In this document: positions 1-7,096 of the stretch, piece after piece
How positions within the stretch are numbered: the stretch's first letter is position 1
Layout: each line of letters begins with the position of its first letter
Source of the DNA: CAYLGY01 sp964383325
GTDB lineage: Bacteria; Pseudomonadota; Alphaproteobacteria; Rhizobiales; Rhizobiaceae
Assembly: GCA_964383325.1 (NCBI GenBank)
Contig: CAYLGY010000022.1
Span: forward strand, 1-32,862
Direction of reading: 5' to 3'
Length of the DNA stretch: 32,862 bases
Notes under the pieces: model-generated
Databases searched by the model: none
The model's input: only the letters and a program-made list of their open reading frames with translations
Told to the model about the DNA's origin: nothing
Made by a program: the position numbers and the translations under genes

Positions 1-16
1 CCGCTTTCCGGGATCC
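1..16 (-). terminator. Partial hairpin arm downstream of the leftmost SDR gene
   Basis: The window opens 12 nt beyond the stop codon of the first minus-strand gene with a sequence that reads GGATCCCGGAAAGCGG on the minus strand. Its last 12 nt (CCCGGAAAGCGG) are identical to the start of the hairpin that closes the window at 32835-32861. I infer the left arm of a terminator stem cut by the window edge. The second arm is outside the window, so this cannot be confirmed here. Confidence 0.4.
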
Positions 17-27
17 TGTTTCAGTCG

Positions 28-768
28 TCAGTACCGGCCGCCGGTGACATGTAGGACCTCGCCGGTAATGTAGCTGGCCCGCTCGGATGCCAGGAACGCG
101 ACGGCATCCGCAACGTCCTCGACTGTTCCGAGCCTGCGGATCGGCGTGATCTTTTCCGCTGCTTCGACGATCTTGTCGAAATGGCCAAGGCTGCGGACCG
201 CTTCCGTGCCGATGATTCCCGGCGCGACGGCATTGACCGTGACGCCATTTCGCCCCAGCTCGAGCGCCATGGCGCGCGTGAAGCCCAGAATGCCGGCCTT
301 GGCCGCCGAATAATTGGCCTGTCCCGGATTTCCCAGATGCGCGCGCGAAGAGATGTTGACGATGCGGCCCCAGCCGCGCTCGGTCATGATGGCGGAAGCC
401 GCCTTCGTGCACAGGAACGCGCCCTTCAGGATCACGTCGACCACCGCGTCCCAGTCAGCCTCCTCCATTCGCGAGATGCGCATGTCCCGGGTGAAACCCG
501 CATTGTTCACGAGGATGTCGACGCCGCCAAAGGTTTCGGTTGCGGTGGCGACCATGGCTGCGACCGACTCCGCATCGGTGACGTCGGCCTCGACGGCGAC
601 CGCCTTGCCTCCGTCCCGGACCAGGGCTTCAGCCTGCTCGGCGGCGCCGCTGACGTCAGCGACGACGACATTCGCTCCTTCCGCCACGAGGCGCTGCGCG
701 ATTGCCGCGCCGATGCCGCGTGCGGAGCCCGTCACGATTGCGGTGCGGCCAGTGATCTCGAGATCCAT
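28..768 (-). CDS. SDR oxidoreductase, FabG-like (probable 3-hydroxyacyl-CoA dehydrogenase)
   Basis: This 246-aa protein is a classical short-chain dehydrogenase with a Rossmann fold. The cofactor loop GSARGIG is at about residues 14-20, NNAG near residue 88, and the Ser-Tyr-Lys triad lies in NISS...NYSAAK. An Asp after the second beta strand (VVVADVSG) favours NAD(H) over NADP(H). It is the last gene of unit A, 49 nt after the racemase-like gene and downstream of two crotonases and the AtuA pair. Oxidation of a 3-hydroxyacyl-CoA in beta-oxidation is therefore the most natural role, though this is inferred from context; a free alcohol substrate is possible because family members differ widely. 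A terminator-like arm follows at the window edge. The fold and cofactor calls are firm, the substrate is open. Confidence 0.85.
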   Translation of the reverse strand: MDLEITGRTAIVTGSARGIGAAIAQRLVAEGANVVVADVSGAAEQAEALVRDGGKAVAVEADVTDAESVAAMVATATETFGGVDILVNNAGFTRDMRISRMEEADWDAVVDVILKGAFLCTKAASAIMTERGWGRIVNISSRAHLGNPGQANYSAAKAGILGFTRAMALELGRNGVTVNAVAPGIIGTEAVRSLGHFDKIVEAAEKITPIRRLGTVEDVADAVAFLASERASYITGEVLHVTGGRY

Positions 769-817
769 CTATTACTCCCTGCATGCAGTTTGCGTTGTTT
801 CCTGACCCGGCCGGCAA

Positions 818-1948
818 TCAGGCCGGCGCCTTCGATGGGCTCCGGCGATCGGGCCCCTGCCATTTCGCCAGAATTTCGGCCGGATCCTCGAATGGCTCCG
901 TCTGTGGCGGGCTGGGTATGCCCGGAACGGTGCGTGAGAACCGGGGAACCGGCCCAGGCTGGGCAATGCCGTCGATCTCCTGGAAGAATCCCCTCGCGGC
1001 GTGTTGCGGATGATCCGGCACTTCGGAGAGCGTGAGGACCGGGGCAAAGCACGCATCGGTGCCCTCCAACAGCGCGCACCATTCCTCCCGAGTCTTTTCA
1101 AGGAATCTGCGAGCAAAGGCCTGGCGCATTTCGTCGCGACGCTGGGGGTCTCCCTGCCGGGGGAAAGTGGCGGGATCGAAACCCAGCCGCGTCACCAGAT
1201 CGTTGAAGAACTTGGTCTCGATCGCGCCGATCGCAACATATTTGCCGTCCTTGCAGACATAGCTGTCATAATAGGGCTCGCTTCCATCCAGTACGCTCTT
1301 GCCGCGACCGCCGGCTGGAGAACCCGCTGCCGCGAGGCCGAAGGCATGCGTCATCAGATGTGCCGCGCCCTCGGAGATCGAGGCGTCGACAACTTGCCCT
1401 TCCCCGGTCTCGCGACTGCTGAGCACGGCGGAAACGATGCCGAGCGCCAGATAGAGGGCACCGGCATAATCCCCCACGAGGTTGAGCGGCGGTGTCGGCG
1501 GTCCGTCCGGCCGGCCGATTGCATCCAGCACGCCCGAGATTGCAATGTAGTTGATGTCGTGCGCGGCCGCTTGCGCGAGGGGACCGGTCTGGCCCCATCC
1601 CGTCATGCGACCATAGACCAGACGGGGGTTCCGTGCGAGGCAGGTCTCCGGGCCGAGCCCGAGGCGTTCCATGACGCCCGGCCGAAAGCCTTCTATGATC
1701 GCATCGGCGCTCTCGACGAGGTCGAGGACGAGCGCGACATTCTCGGCCTTCTTGAGATCGAGGGCAAGGCGCTGGCGCCCCCGCAGGAGAAGGTCAAAGC
1801 GCGGAGGCTTGCGAATGCCGAGACCGCTCGGCTCCTTGCGATCGAGGCGCAGCACGGTCGCGCCAAGATCGGCAAGCGCCATGGCGCACATTGGCCCCGG
1901 CCCGACGCCGGCAAACTCCAGGACCTTGAGCGAGGACAGCGGACCCAT
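818..1948 (-). CDS. CoA-transferase family III protein, alpha-methylacyl-CoA racemase-like (AMACR)
   Basis: The 376-aa protein begins MGPLSSLKVLEFAG, typical of AMACR-type CaiB/BaiF proteins. The racemase residues known from mycobacterial MCR (His126, Asp156, Glu241) have counterparts at His130 (AAHDINY), Asp160 (LVGDYAG) and Glu244 (GAIETKFF). That favours epimerisation of 2-methylacyl-CoA thioesters (2R to 2S) over CoA transfer. In known pathways this step lets 2S-specific acyl-CoA dehydrogenases handle pristane-like, terpenoid or sterol side-chain acids. A GTG at 1951 lies one codon upstream of the chosen ATG; the ATG overlaps the stop of the preceding AtuA-C gene by 1 nt (TGATG), suggesting translational coupling. 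It sits in unit A between the AtuA pair and the SDR. The family is certain and racemase activity is likely, but transferase activity has not been excluded experimentally. Confidence 0.85.
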   Translation of the reverse strand: MGPLSSLKVLEFAGVGPGPMCAMALADLGATVLRLDRKEPSGLGIRKPPRFDLLLRGRQRLALDLKKAENVALVLDLVESADAIIEGFRPGVMERLGLGPETCLARNPRLVYGRMTGWGQTGPLAQAAAHDINYIAISGVLDAIGRPDGPPTPPLNLVGDYAGALYLALGIVSAVLSSRETGEGQVVDASISEGAAHLMTHAFGLAAAGSPAGGRGKSVLDGSEPYYDSYVCKDGKYVAIGAIETKFFNDLVTRLGFDPATFPRQGDPQRRDEMRQAFARRFLEKTREEWCALLEGTDACFAPVLTLSEVPDHPQHAARGFFQEIDGIAQPGPVPRFSRTVPGIPSPPQTEPFEDPAEILAKWQGPDRRSPSKAPA

Positions 1949-2325
1949 CACCCCTGATCCATCTCGAAGGGTGCGCGGTCCGGCACCAGCGCCATTTCAT
2001 TGTCGCCGAACGGGATTTCCAGGGATTGCACGAGCGTACTCATCGACTTGCCGGTCTGGTCGAAACGCAGGGTGCGCGTCGCCCCTCCCCCGAGCGCCCC
2101 ATGCATCACGATCTGCAGGGCTTCGATATTGTCCATCGGATGGATGGTGACTTCACCCTGGACGACGTCGCCGAAATATTCTTTCACCCGCTCGGGCGTC
2201 AGCCGCTCCTTGAGCAAGGCATAGATCTCCGGCGAGAAGGCGATCACGCCGATATTCGAGACGTCGCCCTTGTCGCCGGATCTCGTGATGGCGATGCGGT
2301 GCAATGGAACCATGTGCGCATTCAT
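1948..2325 (-). CDS. AtuA C-terminal-like small protein (split AtuA, second half)
   Basis: This 125-aa protein begins MNAHMVPLHRIAITRSGDKG and has the mixed alpha/beta content of the small domain found at the C terminus of full-length AtuA proteins. The conserved opening (RSGDKGD, then NIGVIAFSPE) matches that domain as I know it. The reading frame stays open much further upstream (to 2529), but that part overlaps the preceding AtuA gene. The ATG at 2325 forms an ATGA overlap with the stop of that gene and is the obvious start. In Pseudomonas citronellolis the two regions are one protein encoded in the acyclic terpene (citronellol/geraniol) utilisation cluster; its biochemical role there is unclear. 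Here they are separate but coupled. Complex formation with the larger partner is an inference. Confidence 0.8.
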   Translation of the reverse strand: MNAHMVPLHRIAITRSGDKGDVSNIGVIAFSPEIYALLKERLTPERVKEYFGDVVQGEVTIHPMDNIEALQIVMHGALGGGATRTLRFDQTGKSMSTLVQSLEIPFGDNEMALVPDRAPFEMDQG

Positions 2326-3725
2326 GCTGCTGCACTCCGGACGGTAACGGACAGATCGACGGCCTCTCGCGGGATGAGCGTTGGCCACAGCGAGATGACC
2401 GGGCGAACGGCGGCGGGCGCTCCCCACCCGATCCCGACCGGGCCATAGAGCGTGACCCGCAGGAGATGGGCGCGAGCTGTCATGGCCTCCTCGCGCGTAC
2501 GGGTACGCACCGCGATTCGCAGCCCGCATTCACGCACCGTCTCTTCCGGGGGATCGGGGAACATGTTGCCCGAGATCGCATCCAATCCGATCCGGTCAAA
2601 GCGGAGGTCGAGCGGCACGATGCCGGACTTGGCGAGCAGGCCTTCATAGAGTTCCCTCGCACGCTGGACCTTCTCCAGCACGTTCGGGCTGCCGACAAGA
2701 TAGGTCGCTTCCGCCGCATAGCCGTCCAGATAGCCGATCTGGACCTTCAGCGTGTCCGGCTGCGGCAAGCCGCGGCCCCCGGAAAGCCGGACGCGATTGT
2801 CGCCAAGATCCTCGACCTTCAGCGCCGTCAGGTCGGCGATTCCATCCGGCATCATGTAGCGCGCCGGATCATGCACCTCATATACCAGGTGTTCCTTGAC
2901 GGTCCACGAATTGACGACCCCGCCGGTCCCCGGCAATTTGGAGATGACCGCCGAGCCGTCCGCCGCTACCTCTGCGATCGGATAGCCGATGTTCCACGGC
3001 TCAGGCGTCACCCGCCACAGATTGCTCATACCACCACAGACCAGCTCGGCACATTCGACGACATGACCGAGCGAGATGGCGGCGGCGATCCGGTCCACAT
3101 GGTCCCGGTCATAGCGCCAGCCGAACTCATGCATGATGGGGCCGACATACAGCGCATTGTCCGAGACGCGACCGGCGATCACGAAATCCGCGCCTTGTCC
3201 GAGCGCCTCGATAATGCCTTCGGCGCCCGTGTAGGCATGTGCGGACACGATCGAAGACTGGATTTCCTCGATATCTTCCTGTCCCGTGTCGAGATTGACG
3301 AATTTCCAACCCTCGCTGCGCAACGCATCCAGCTTGCTCGTGACATTGTCGCCTTCGACGGCCGCGACCTTCAATTCGCGATGGCCCTGCTCGCGCGCGA
3401 TCGTCAGCACCTTCTCCATTGCGGACCTGCAATTCGTCCCGCCGCCATTGGTGATCACCCGGACGCCGGTTTCCCGCATTACGGGCAGCAGCCGCTCGGC
3501 ATGCGTCGCGATATCGGGAATGTAGCCCCGCTCGGGATTCTTGAGGCGCTGCCGCTCAAGCAGGGACATGGTCAGTTCGGCGAGCTGGTCGAAGCAGAGA
3601 TAATCGATGTTTCCCTCTTCCGCGAGCTTGACCGCCGCCTCGAGTTCGGCGCCCCAATAGCCTGCGCCCGCACCGAGCCTGACCGTCCTTGACGCAGCAG
3701 GGACGCTTCCAACCCTGGATTCCAT
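2322..3725 (-). CDS. AtuA-like protein, DUF1446 domain (split AtuA, first half)
   Basis: The 467-aa protein matches the DUF1446/AtuA core: an N-terminal Gly-rich segment (LGAGAGYWG, about residues 17-25), TNGGGTNC near residue 93, and EGDNV and AGRVSDNA motifs further on. AtuA was named from the acyclic terpene utilisation cluster of Pseudomonas, where it is needed for growth on citronellol but has no assigned reaction. Related proteins occur in many branched acyl-CoA catabolic clusters. It has no signal peptide or membrane segment, so it is cytoplasmic. The gene starts 1 nt after the upstream crotonase stop, with AAGGA about 8 nt before the ATG, and its stop overlaps the AtuA-C start (ATGA). 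The total length of both halves equals a typical full AtuA, so this is a split gene and not a truncation. Confidence 0.85.
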   Translation of the reverse strand: MESRVGSVPAASRTVRLGAGAGYWGAELEAAVKLAEEGNIDYLCFDQLAELTMSLLERQRLKNPERGYIPDIATHAERLLPVMRETGVRVITNGGGTNCRSAMEKVLTIAREQGHRELKVAAVEGDNVTSKLDALRSEGWKFVNLDTGQEDIEEIQSSIVSAHAYTGAEGIIEALGQGADFVIAGRVSDNALYVGPIMHEFGWRYDRDHVDRIAAAISLGHVVECAELVCGGMSNLWRVTPEPWNIGYPIAEVAADGSAVISKLPGTGGVVNSWTVKEHLVYEVHDPARYMMPDGIADLTALKVEDLGDNRVRLSGGRGLPQPDTLKVQIGYLDGYAAEATYLVGSPNVLEKVQRARELYEGLLAKSGIVPLDLRFDRIGLDAISGNMFPDPPEETVRECGLRIAVRTRTREEAMTARAHLLRVTLYGPVGIGWGAPAAVRPVISLWPTLIPREAVDLSVTVRSAAA

Positions 3726-3726
3726 G

Positions 3727-4506
3727 TCAGCAATCCTTGATCACTGCCGGGCGCTTTTCGGCGAAAGCCGCCATCGCCTCGCGAAAATCATGTCCCTGAA
3801 GGAGCAGGGCCTGCGCACGTCCCTCGATCTCCAGGGCCTGGGCAAAACCGGTCTCGGCGGCCTGGCGGTGCACTTTCTTGGCCATGGTCAGCGCGAAGAC
3901 AGAATGGGCCGCGATCTCGCGCGCGAGGTCCCGTGCCGCCTCCTCGACCTTCTCGTCGGGAACCGTTTCGTCCGACAATCCCATTCGGGCGGCCGCAATC
4001 CCATCGACTTCCCGCCCCGTCAGGGTCAGTTTCAGCGCCTCGGCGACGCCGACGCGGCGCTGCAACAGCCAGCTCGATCCCGTGTCAGGGCAGCCGCCAA
4101 TGCGGATGAAGGCCTGGCAGAAGCGCGCCTTTTCCGAGGCAACGATCAGGTCGGCCGACATTGCAAGGCTCATTCCCGCGCCGAAAGCAACGCCCCGGAC
4201 GGCAGCGATCAGCGGCTTGGGAAACCGGTAGACCGCAAGAGCCGCCTCATTCACGGCATCGAGGAGATCGTTACTGGCGCGCGCGCCCACGAGCGAACGG
4301 AATTCCTTCAGATCGCCGCCGCAGGAAAAATGGTCGCCGCCGGTCATGACCAGCGTGCGGATATCGTCGCGCTTCGCAGCTTCGGCCAGCGTCGACGTGA
4401 GGTCGGCCGCGAAGCCGAGGTTGAAAGGATTACGCCTCTCCGGCGTCGTGAAGCGAAGCCAGCCAATCCCGCCGGTTTCGACACTCAGTTCCATCGTGCT
4501 TGCCAT
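3727..4506 (-). CDS. Crotonase-fold enoyl-CoA isomerase/hydratase, PaaG-like
   Basis: This 259-aa protein has the crotonase fold, with the oxyanion-hole segment FSCGGDLKEF (about 60-69) and GVAFGAGMSLAMSADL (105-120). The two Glu residues of classical enoyl-CoA hydratase (144 and 164 in rat crotonase) are absent: the aligned positions read Ser (GMSLAM) and Phe (QAFI). An Asp at 141 in CPDTGSSWLL aligns with the catalytic Asp of PaaG-type delta3-delta2 enoyl-CoA isomerases. I therefore prefer an isomerase that moves a double bond into the 2,3-position, needed for unsaturated or terpenoid chains, over a hydratase. The ATG at 4506 has GGGAGG about 9 nt upstream; an in-frame ATG at 4524 would include that ribosome site in the gene. 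It follows the previous crotonase stop by 2 nt. The exact reaction is inferred from residues only. Confidence 0.82.
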   Translation of the reverse strand: MASTMELSVETGGIGWLRFTTPERRNPFNLGFAADLTSTLAEAAKRDDIRTLVMTGGDHFSCGGDLKEFRSLVGARASNDLLDAVNEAALAVYRFPKPLIAAVRGVAFGAGMSLAMSADLIVASEKARFCQAFIRIGGCPDTGSSWLLQRRVGVAEALKLTLTGREVDGIAAARMGLSDETVPDEKVEEAARDLAREIAAHSVFALTMAKKVHRQAAETGFAQALEIEGRAQALLLQGHDFREAMAAFAEKRPAVIKDC

Positions 4507-4508
4507 TT

Positions 4509-5303
4509 TCAACGACCCTCCCATTGCGGCGCCCGCCGCTCGGCGAAGGCCTGCGGGCCTTCGATTGCATCTCGACTTGCATAGACTTCAGCGTGCAGAC
4601 GCACCGCTTCTTCGAAACCGGCCTCCAATCCGAGGTTCTGCCATGCCTGCAGGCTGGCCTTGGCTGCCTTCAGCGACAAGGGTGCGCCAAGCAGAAGGCG
4701 CTGCGCCAGATCATGAGCGCGCGCCCGGACCTGATCCGGCGTGTCCTCGACATAATTGACGAATCCGAGATCGCGCAGGCGCTCGATCGGAACCGTTTCG
4801 CCCGTCAGCAGCATTTCGGAGAGAACCGCCTGCGGCAGCATCCACAGCAATGGCGCCGCCCAGGGAGAACCGCGCCCGATGCGCACCTCGGTGATGCCGG
4901 CAACCGTTCCGGCAAGGCCCACCCGCAGGTCGCAATTCAGCGACAGCAGCATGCCGCCTGCCATGGCCGAACCCGTCATCGCAGCAATGATCGGCTTTTC
5001 AACCTTGCGCATCGCCGTGTGGAACGGATCGCGCATGCGGGTCAGAATGTCCACGCCCTCGCTTTCGGCCAGATGCTTGGCCTCTTTCAGGTCAAGCCCG
5101 GCCGAGAACACCCCGCAATCCGAAGAGGTGAGTATGATCACCCGTACCGCCGGATCGGCATTGAGTCGCTCCCATGCATCCGTAAGTCTGTTCGCAGCGA
5201 CCACGGACAAGGCGTTCTTTCGCGCGGGCCTGTCAATCATCACCGTCGCAACGCCGTCTTTCACGGTCGTTCGAACGGGTTCCTCGATTTGCTCGGACGT
5301 CAA
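4509..5303 (-). CDS. Enoyl-CoA hydratase/isomerase family protein
   Basis: This 264-aa crotonase-fold protein is the first gene of unit A. It has an oxyanion-hole motif FSAGLDLKEA (66-75) and GSAMAGGMLLSLNCDL (111-126). Only one of the two classical hydratase glutamates is present: Glu139 in ITEVRIG aligns with Glu164, while the Glu144 position is Leu. Such single-Glu crotonases include isomerases and hydratases of unusual acyl-CoAs, so the reaction cannot be assigned. I chose the TTG start at 5303 because GGGAGG sits 7 nt upstream of it; a TTG at 5318 would precede that site. The promoter region 5304-5385 carries a motif shared with unit B and an inverted repeat. The family is certain and the substrate unknown. 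Confidence 0.82.
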   Translation of the reverse strand: MTSEQIEEPVRTTVKDGVATVMIDRPARKNALSVVAANRLTDAWERLNADPAVRVIILTSSDCGVFSAGLDLKEAKHLAESEGVDILTRMRDPFHTAMRKVEKPIIAAMTGSAMAGGMLLSLNCDLRVGLAGTVAGITEVRIGRGSPWAAPLLWMLPQAVLSEMLLTGETVPIERLRDLGFVNYVEDTPDQVRARAHDLAQRLLLGAPLSLKAAKASLQAWQNLGLEAGFEEAVRLHAEVYASRDAIEGPQAFAERRAPQWEGR

Positions 5304-5321
5304 TCTGCCGCCTCCCAAACT

Positions 5322-5342
5322 GTCTAACGTTTGTTTGATTTT
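5322..5342. promoter_or_regulatory. Shared operator-like motif, copy 1 (unit A promoter)
   Basis: The 21-bp block begins with GTCTAACGTTTGTT on the plus strand and matches 14990-15010 at 19 of 21 positions. The core CTAACGTTTG is an imperfect palindrome. It overlaps the -10/start region of a possible minus-strand promoter (TTGACC at 5364-5369, 18-bp spacer, TAGAAA at 5340-5345). I infer an operator, most simply for the adjacent TetR regulator. Confidence 0.55.
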
Positions 5343-5351
5343 CTATCCCCT

Positions 5352-5371
5352 GGTTGACAATCCGGTCAACC
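5352..5371. promoter_or_regulatory. Inverted repeat GGTTGAC-N6-GTCAACC
   Basis: This is a perfect inverted repeat with 7-bp arms and a 6-bp spacer, between the tetR stop and unit A. It covers the possible -35 hexamer (minus strand TTGACC). It is only moderately GC-rich and has no T-tract on either side, so I read it as a protein-binding site. A weak terminator for tetR is the alternative. Confidence 0.45.
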
Positions 5372-5385
5372 CGTAACTTCGATTC

Positions 5386-6054
5386 CTAATCCTTGCGAGG
5401 GTTCCGGTCCTCCTCGGCGCATCTTTCGGACCTGTCCTGGCTGTACACACCGTTGAGGATCAGCTTGGTACACCGCTCGACAAGCTCGTCGACCGAATGG
5501 TGCTCCGGATCGAACCATTCGACGGTCCAGTTCAGCGCGCCGAGGACAAATTCCCGAAGGGGTCTCACCTTGATGTCGCCCCGGAACACGCCCTCCTCGA
5601 TCGCCTGCCGGAACAGATCGTCCCAGAAATGACCGTACTCGCGCCGCTTGGGGGTATGCCGTTTGCGCGTCCCCTCCGGCAATTGCCCGAAGATGCGGAT
5701 ATTGACCGAGGTAAACTCGCTGCGCGAAAGCAGCGTGCGCAGATGCGCGCCCATGGCAGCGAGGATGCGGGTCTCGGCGTCTGCTCCCTCGCCGCAATCC
5801 TCCACCGCCTGCTTCACGGTCTCGAAGATCCGCAGCAGGCCGACATCGAGGATTTCGTCAAGGATCTGCTCCTTGGACGAGAAATGGTAATAGATGCTTC
5901 CCGCCTTCATGTTGGCGGCGGCCGCGATCTGCCGTAGCGTTGTCGCGGTAAAGCCCTGATCGCGGAAGAGCTTTGCCGCCGCCGACAATATGTAGTCTCG
6001 CGACTGATCCGACCTGCTGCCGTAAGCTGGATCTCGCACCTGCCGAGTGGACAT
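5386..6054 (-). CDS. TetR/AcrR family transcriptional regulator
   Basis: This 222-aa cytoplasmic DNA-binding protein has an N-terminal TetR helix-turn-helix (about 18-65; TTLRQIAAAANMKAGSIYYH followed by FSSKE) and an all-helical ligand domain. The segment GALNWTVEWFDPE near 166-178 is typical of TetR regulators of acyl-CoA catabolism (KstR2-like ligand domains), which commonly respond to CoA thioesters. The ATG at 6054 has GGAGG about 5 nt upstream. It lies between unit A and the PECR-like SDR gene on the same strand, with a bulged 12-bp hairpin or operator directly upstream. The shared motif at 5322-5342 and 14990-15010 makes it the best candidate regulator of units A and B. That assignment is an inference from proximity. 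Confidence 0.9.
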   Translation of the reverse strand: MSTRQVRDPAYGSRSDQSRDYILSAAAKLFRDQGFTATTLRQIAAAANMKAGSIYYHFSSKEQILDEILDVGLLRIFETVKQAVEDCGEGADAETRILAAMGAHLRTLLSRSEFTSVNIRIFGQLPEGTRKRHTPKRREYGHFWDDLFRQAIEEGVFRGDIKVRPLREFVLGALNWTVEWFDPEHHSVDELVERCTKLILNGVYSQDRSERCAEEDRNPRKD

Positions 6055-6080
6055 CTACCCTCCACCTGCCTTGTGCCAGC

Positions 6081-6109
6081 ATTGCCCCAGGCTGTTGCCT
6101 GGCGGCAAT
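6081..6109. promoter_or_regulatory. Long imperfect palindrome upstream of tetR
   Basis: On the minus strand ATTGCC-G-CCAGGC is followed by AACA and then GCCTGGGGCAAT. This gives a 12-bp stem with one bulged G and a 4-nt loop, ending 26 nt before the tetR start codon. The core CCAGGC-N4-GCCTGG is perfect. It has no T-tract. It could be a tetR autoregulatory operator or an RNA hairpin between the SDR gene and tetR. Confidence 0.5.
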
Positions 6110-6112
6110 CTG

Positions 6113-6988
6113 CTAGCCGGGCTCACCTTCCCCTTGTTGAGCGGAATCCCCGCGTCGACGCTCCTGGAACATGACAAAGTCGATCATGTCGCGGGCATCA
6201 TGCGCAAGGTGAAGCGTCTCGCCGCCGTCTATATACCAATCCTCGCCGGTAATGAAATTCCCCAGCTTCGAGGTCAGGAAAATGATGGCAGCCGCGACAT
6301 CTTCGGGCTTTCCCATCCTGCCCAGCACGGAACGGTTGAAGCGATGCCATTCCTCCGGCGGAATGGGATAGCGACCCAGCGCCTCAGTCTTGATGGTGCC
6401 CGGCGCGACGCAGTTCAGCCGGATGCCATAAGGGGCCCATTCGAACGCCAGCGTCTTCATCAGCGCGGTCACGCCGCCGCGCGCGGCAGCCGTATGGGCG
6501 AAGCCACCGAGGCCCGACCGGGTAACTGCCGTGACGAAGACGACAGCGCCGCCATTCTCGAACATGAAATGTTCAGCCGCCGCCTTGGTCATCTGCCAGG
6601 AGCCGATCAGATTGTTCCGGATGACAGCCTCGAAGCCCTTGTTGCTGATCTCGCGCGCGGGAGCGACGAACTGGCCGCCCGCATTGTTGACCAGGATGTC
6701 GAGCTTCCCGAACCGTTCCTTGATTGCCACCATTGCAGCATCGATCTGGTCGGCATCGCGGATGTCGCCCGTTACCGCGAATGCCTCGCCGCCGGCAGCC
6801 TCGATCTCGGCGGCGCAGTCCTCGATCGGCTCCGCCCTTCTGGCGAAAAGCGCGATCCGGGCGCCTGAGCGCGCCATCTCCAGGGCCGTGGCGCGTCCCA
6901 TGCCGGTTCCACCGCCCGTTACCAGAGCCACCGAACCTTCCATCAGGTCCGCGGCAAAGCGTCTATTCTCGTTCGCAGTCTCGACCAT
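6113..6988 (-). CDS. SDR of the PECR/DECR type (trans-2-enoyl- or 2,4-dienoyl-CoA reductase-like)
   Basis: This 291-aa short-chain dehydrogenase family protein has TGGGTGMG (24-31) and NNAG (101-104). The usual Tyr-x3-Lys pair is replaced by Thr166-x3-Arg170 (AHTAAARGG) and the catalytic Ser position reads Thr153. This pattern, followed by LAFEWAPYGIRLNCVAPG, resembles mammalian peroxisomal trans-2-enoyl-CoA reductase and related dienoyl-CoA reductases, which lack the classical Tyr. The Arg pair after strand two (LFARRAEP) indicates NADPH, as expected for a reductase. The likely role is saturation of a 2-enoyl- or 2,4-dienoyl-CoA. I prefer the ATG at 6988 (AGGGA 7 nt upstream) over a GTG at 7015. 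It lies after the terminator of unit B and 58 nt before tetR. Confidence 0.8.
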   Translation of the reverse strand: MVETANENRRFAADLMEGSVALVTGGGTGMGRATALEMARSGARIALFARRAEPIEDCAAEIEAAGGEAFAVTGDIRDADQIDAAMVAIKERFGKLDILVNNAGGQFVAPAREISNKGFEAVIRNNLIGSWQMTKAAAEHFMFENGGAVVFVTAVTRSGLGGFAHTAAARGGVTALMKTLAFEWAPYGIRLNCVAPGTIKTEALGRYPIPPEEWHRFNRSVLGRMGKPEDVAAAIIFLTSKLGNFITGEDWYIDGGETLHLAHDARDMIDFVMFQERRRGDSAQQGEGEPG

Positions 6989-7052
6989 TCCAAGTTCCCT
7001 GTTCTGCAGCGGCACTGCCGTTCCTGCTTGCGCCCGTCAGCCCCGCGGAAGA

Positions 7053-7078
7053 GGACAGCCGCACAGATGCGGCTGTCC
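7053..7078 (-). terminator. Hairpin terminator after livK
   Basis: A perfect 10-bp inverted repeat (GGACAGCCGC, 6-nt loop, GCGGCTGTCC) lies 18 nt after the livK stop codon, followed on the minus strand by TCTTCC. The GC-rich stem and short pyrimidine tail fit a factor-independent or processed terminator ending unit B, ahead of the PECR-like SDR gene. Confidence 0.7.
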
Positions 7079-7096
7079 GATCGCAGAGGTCACGGC

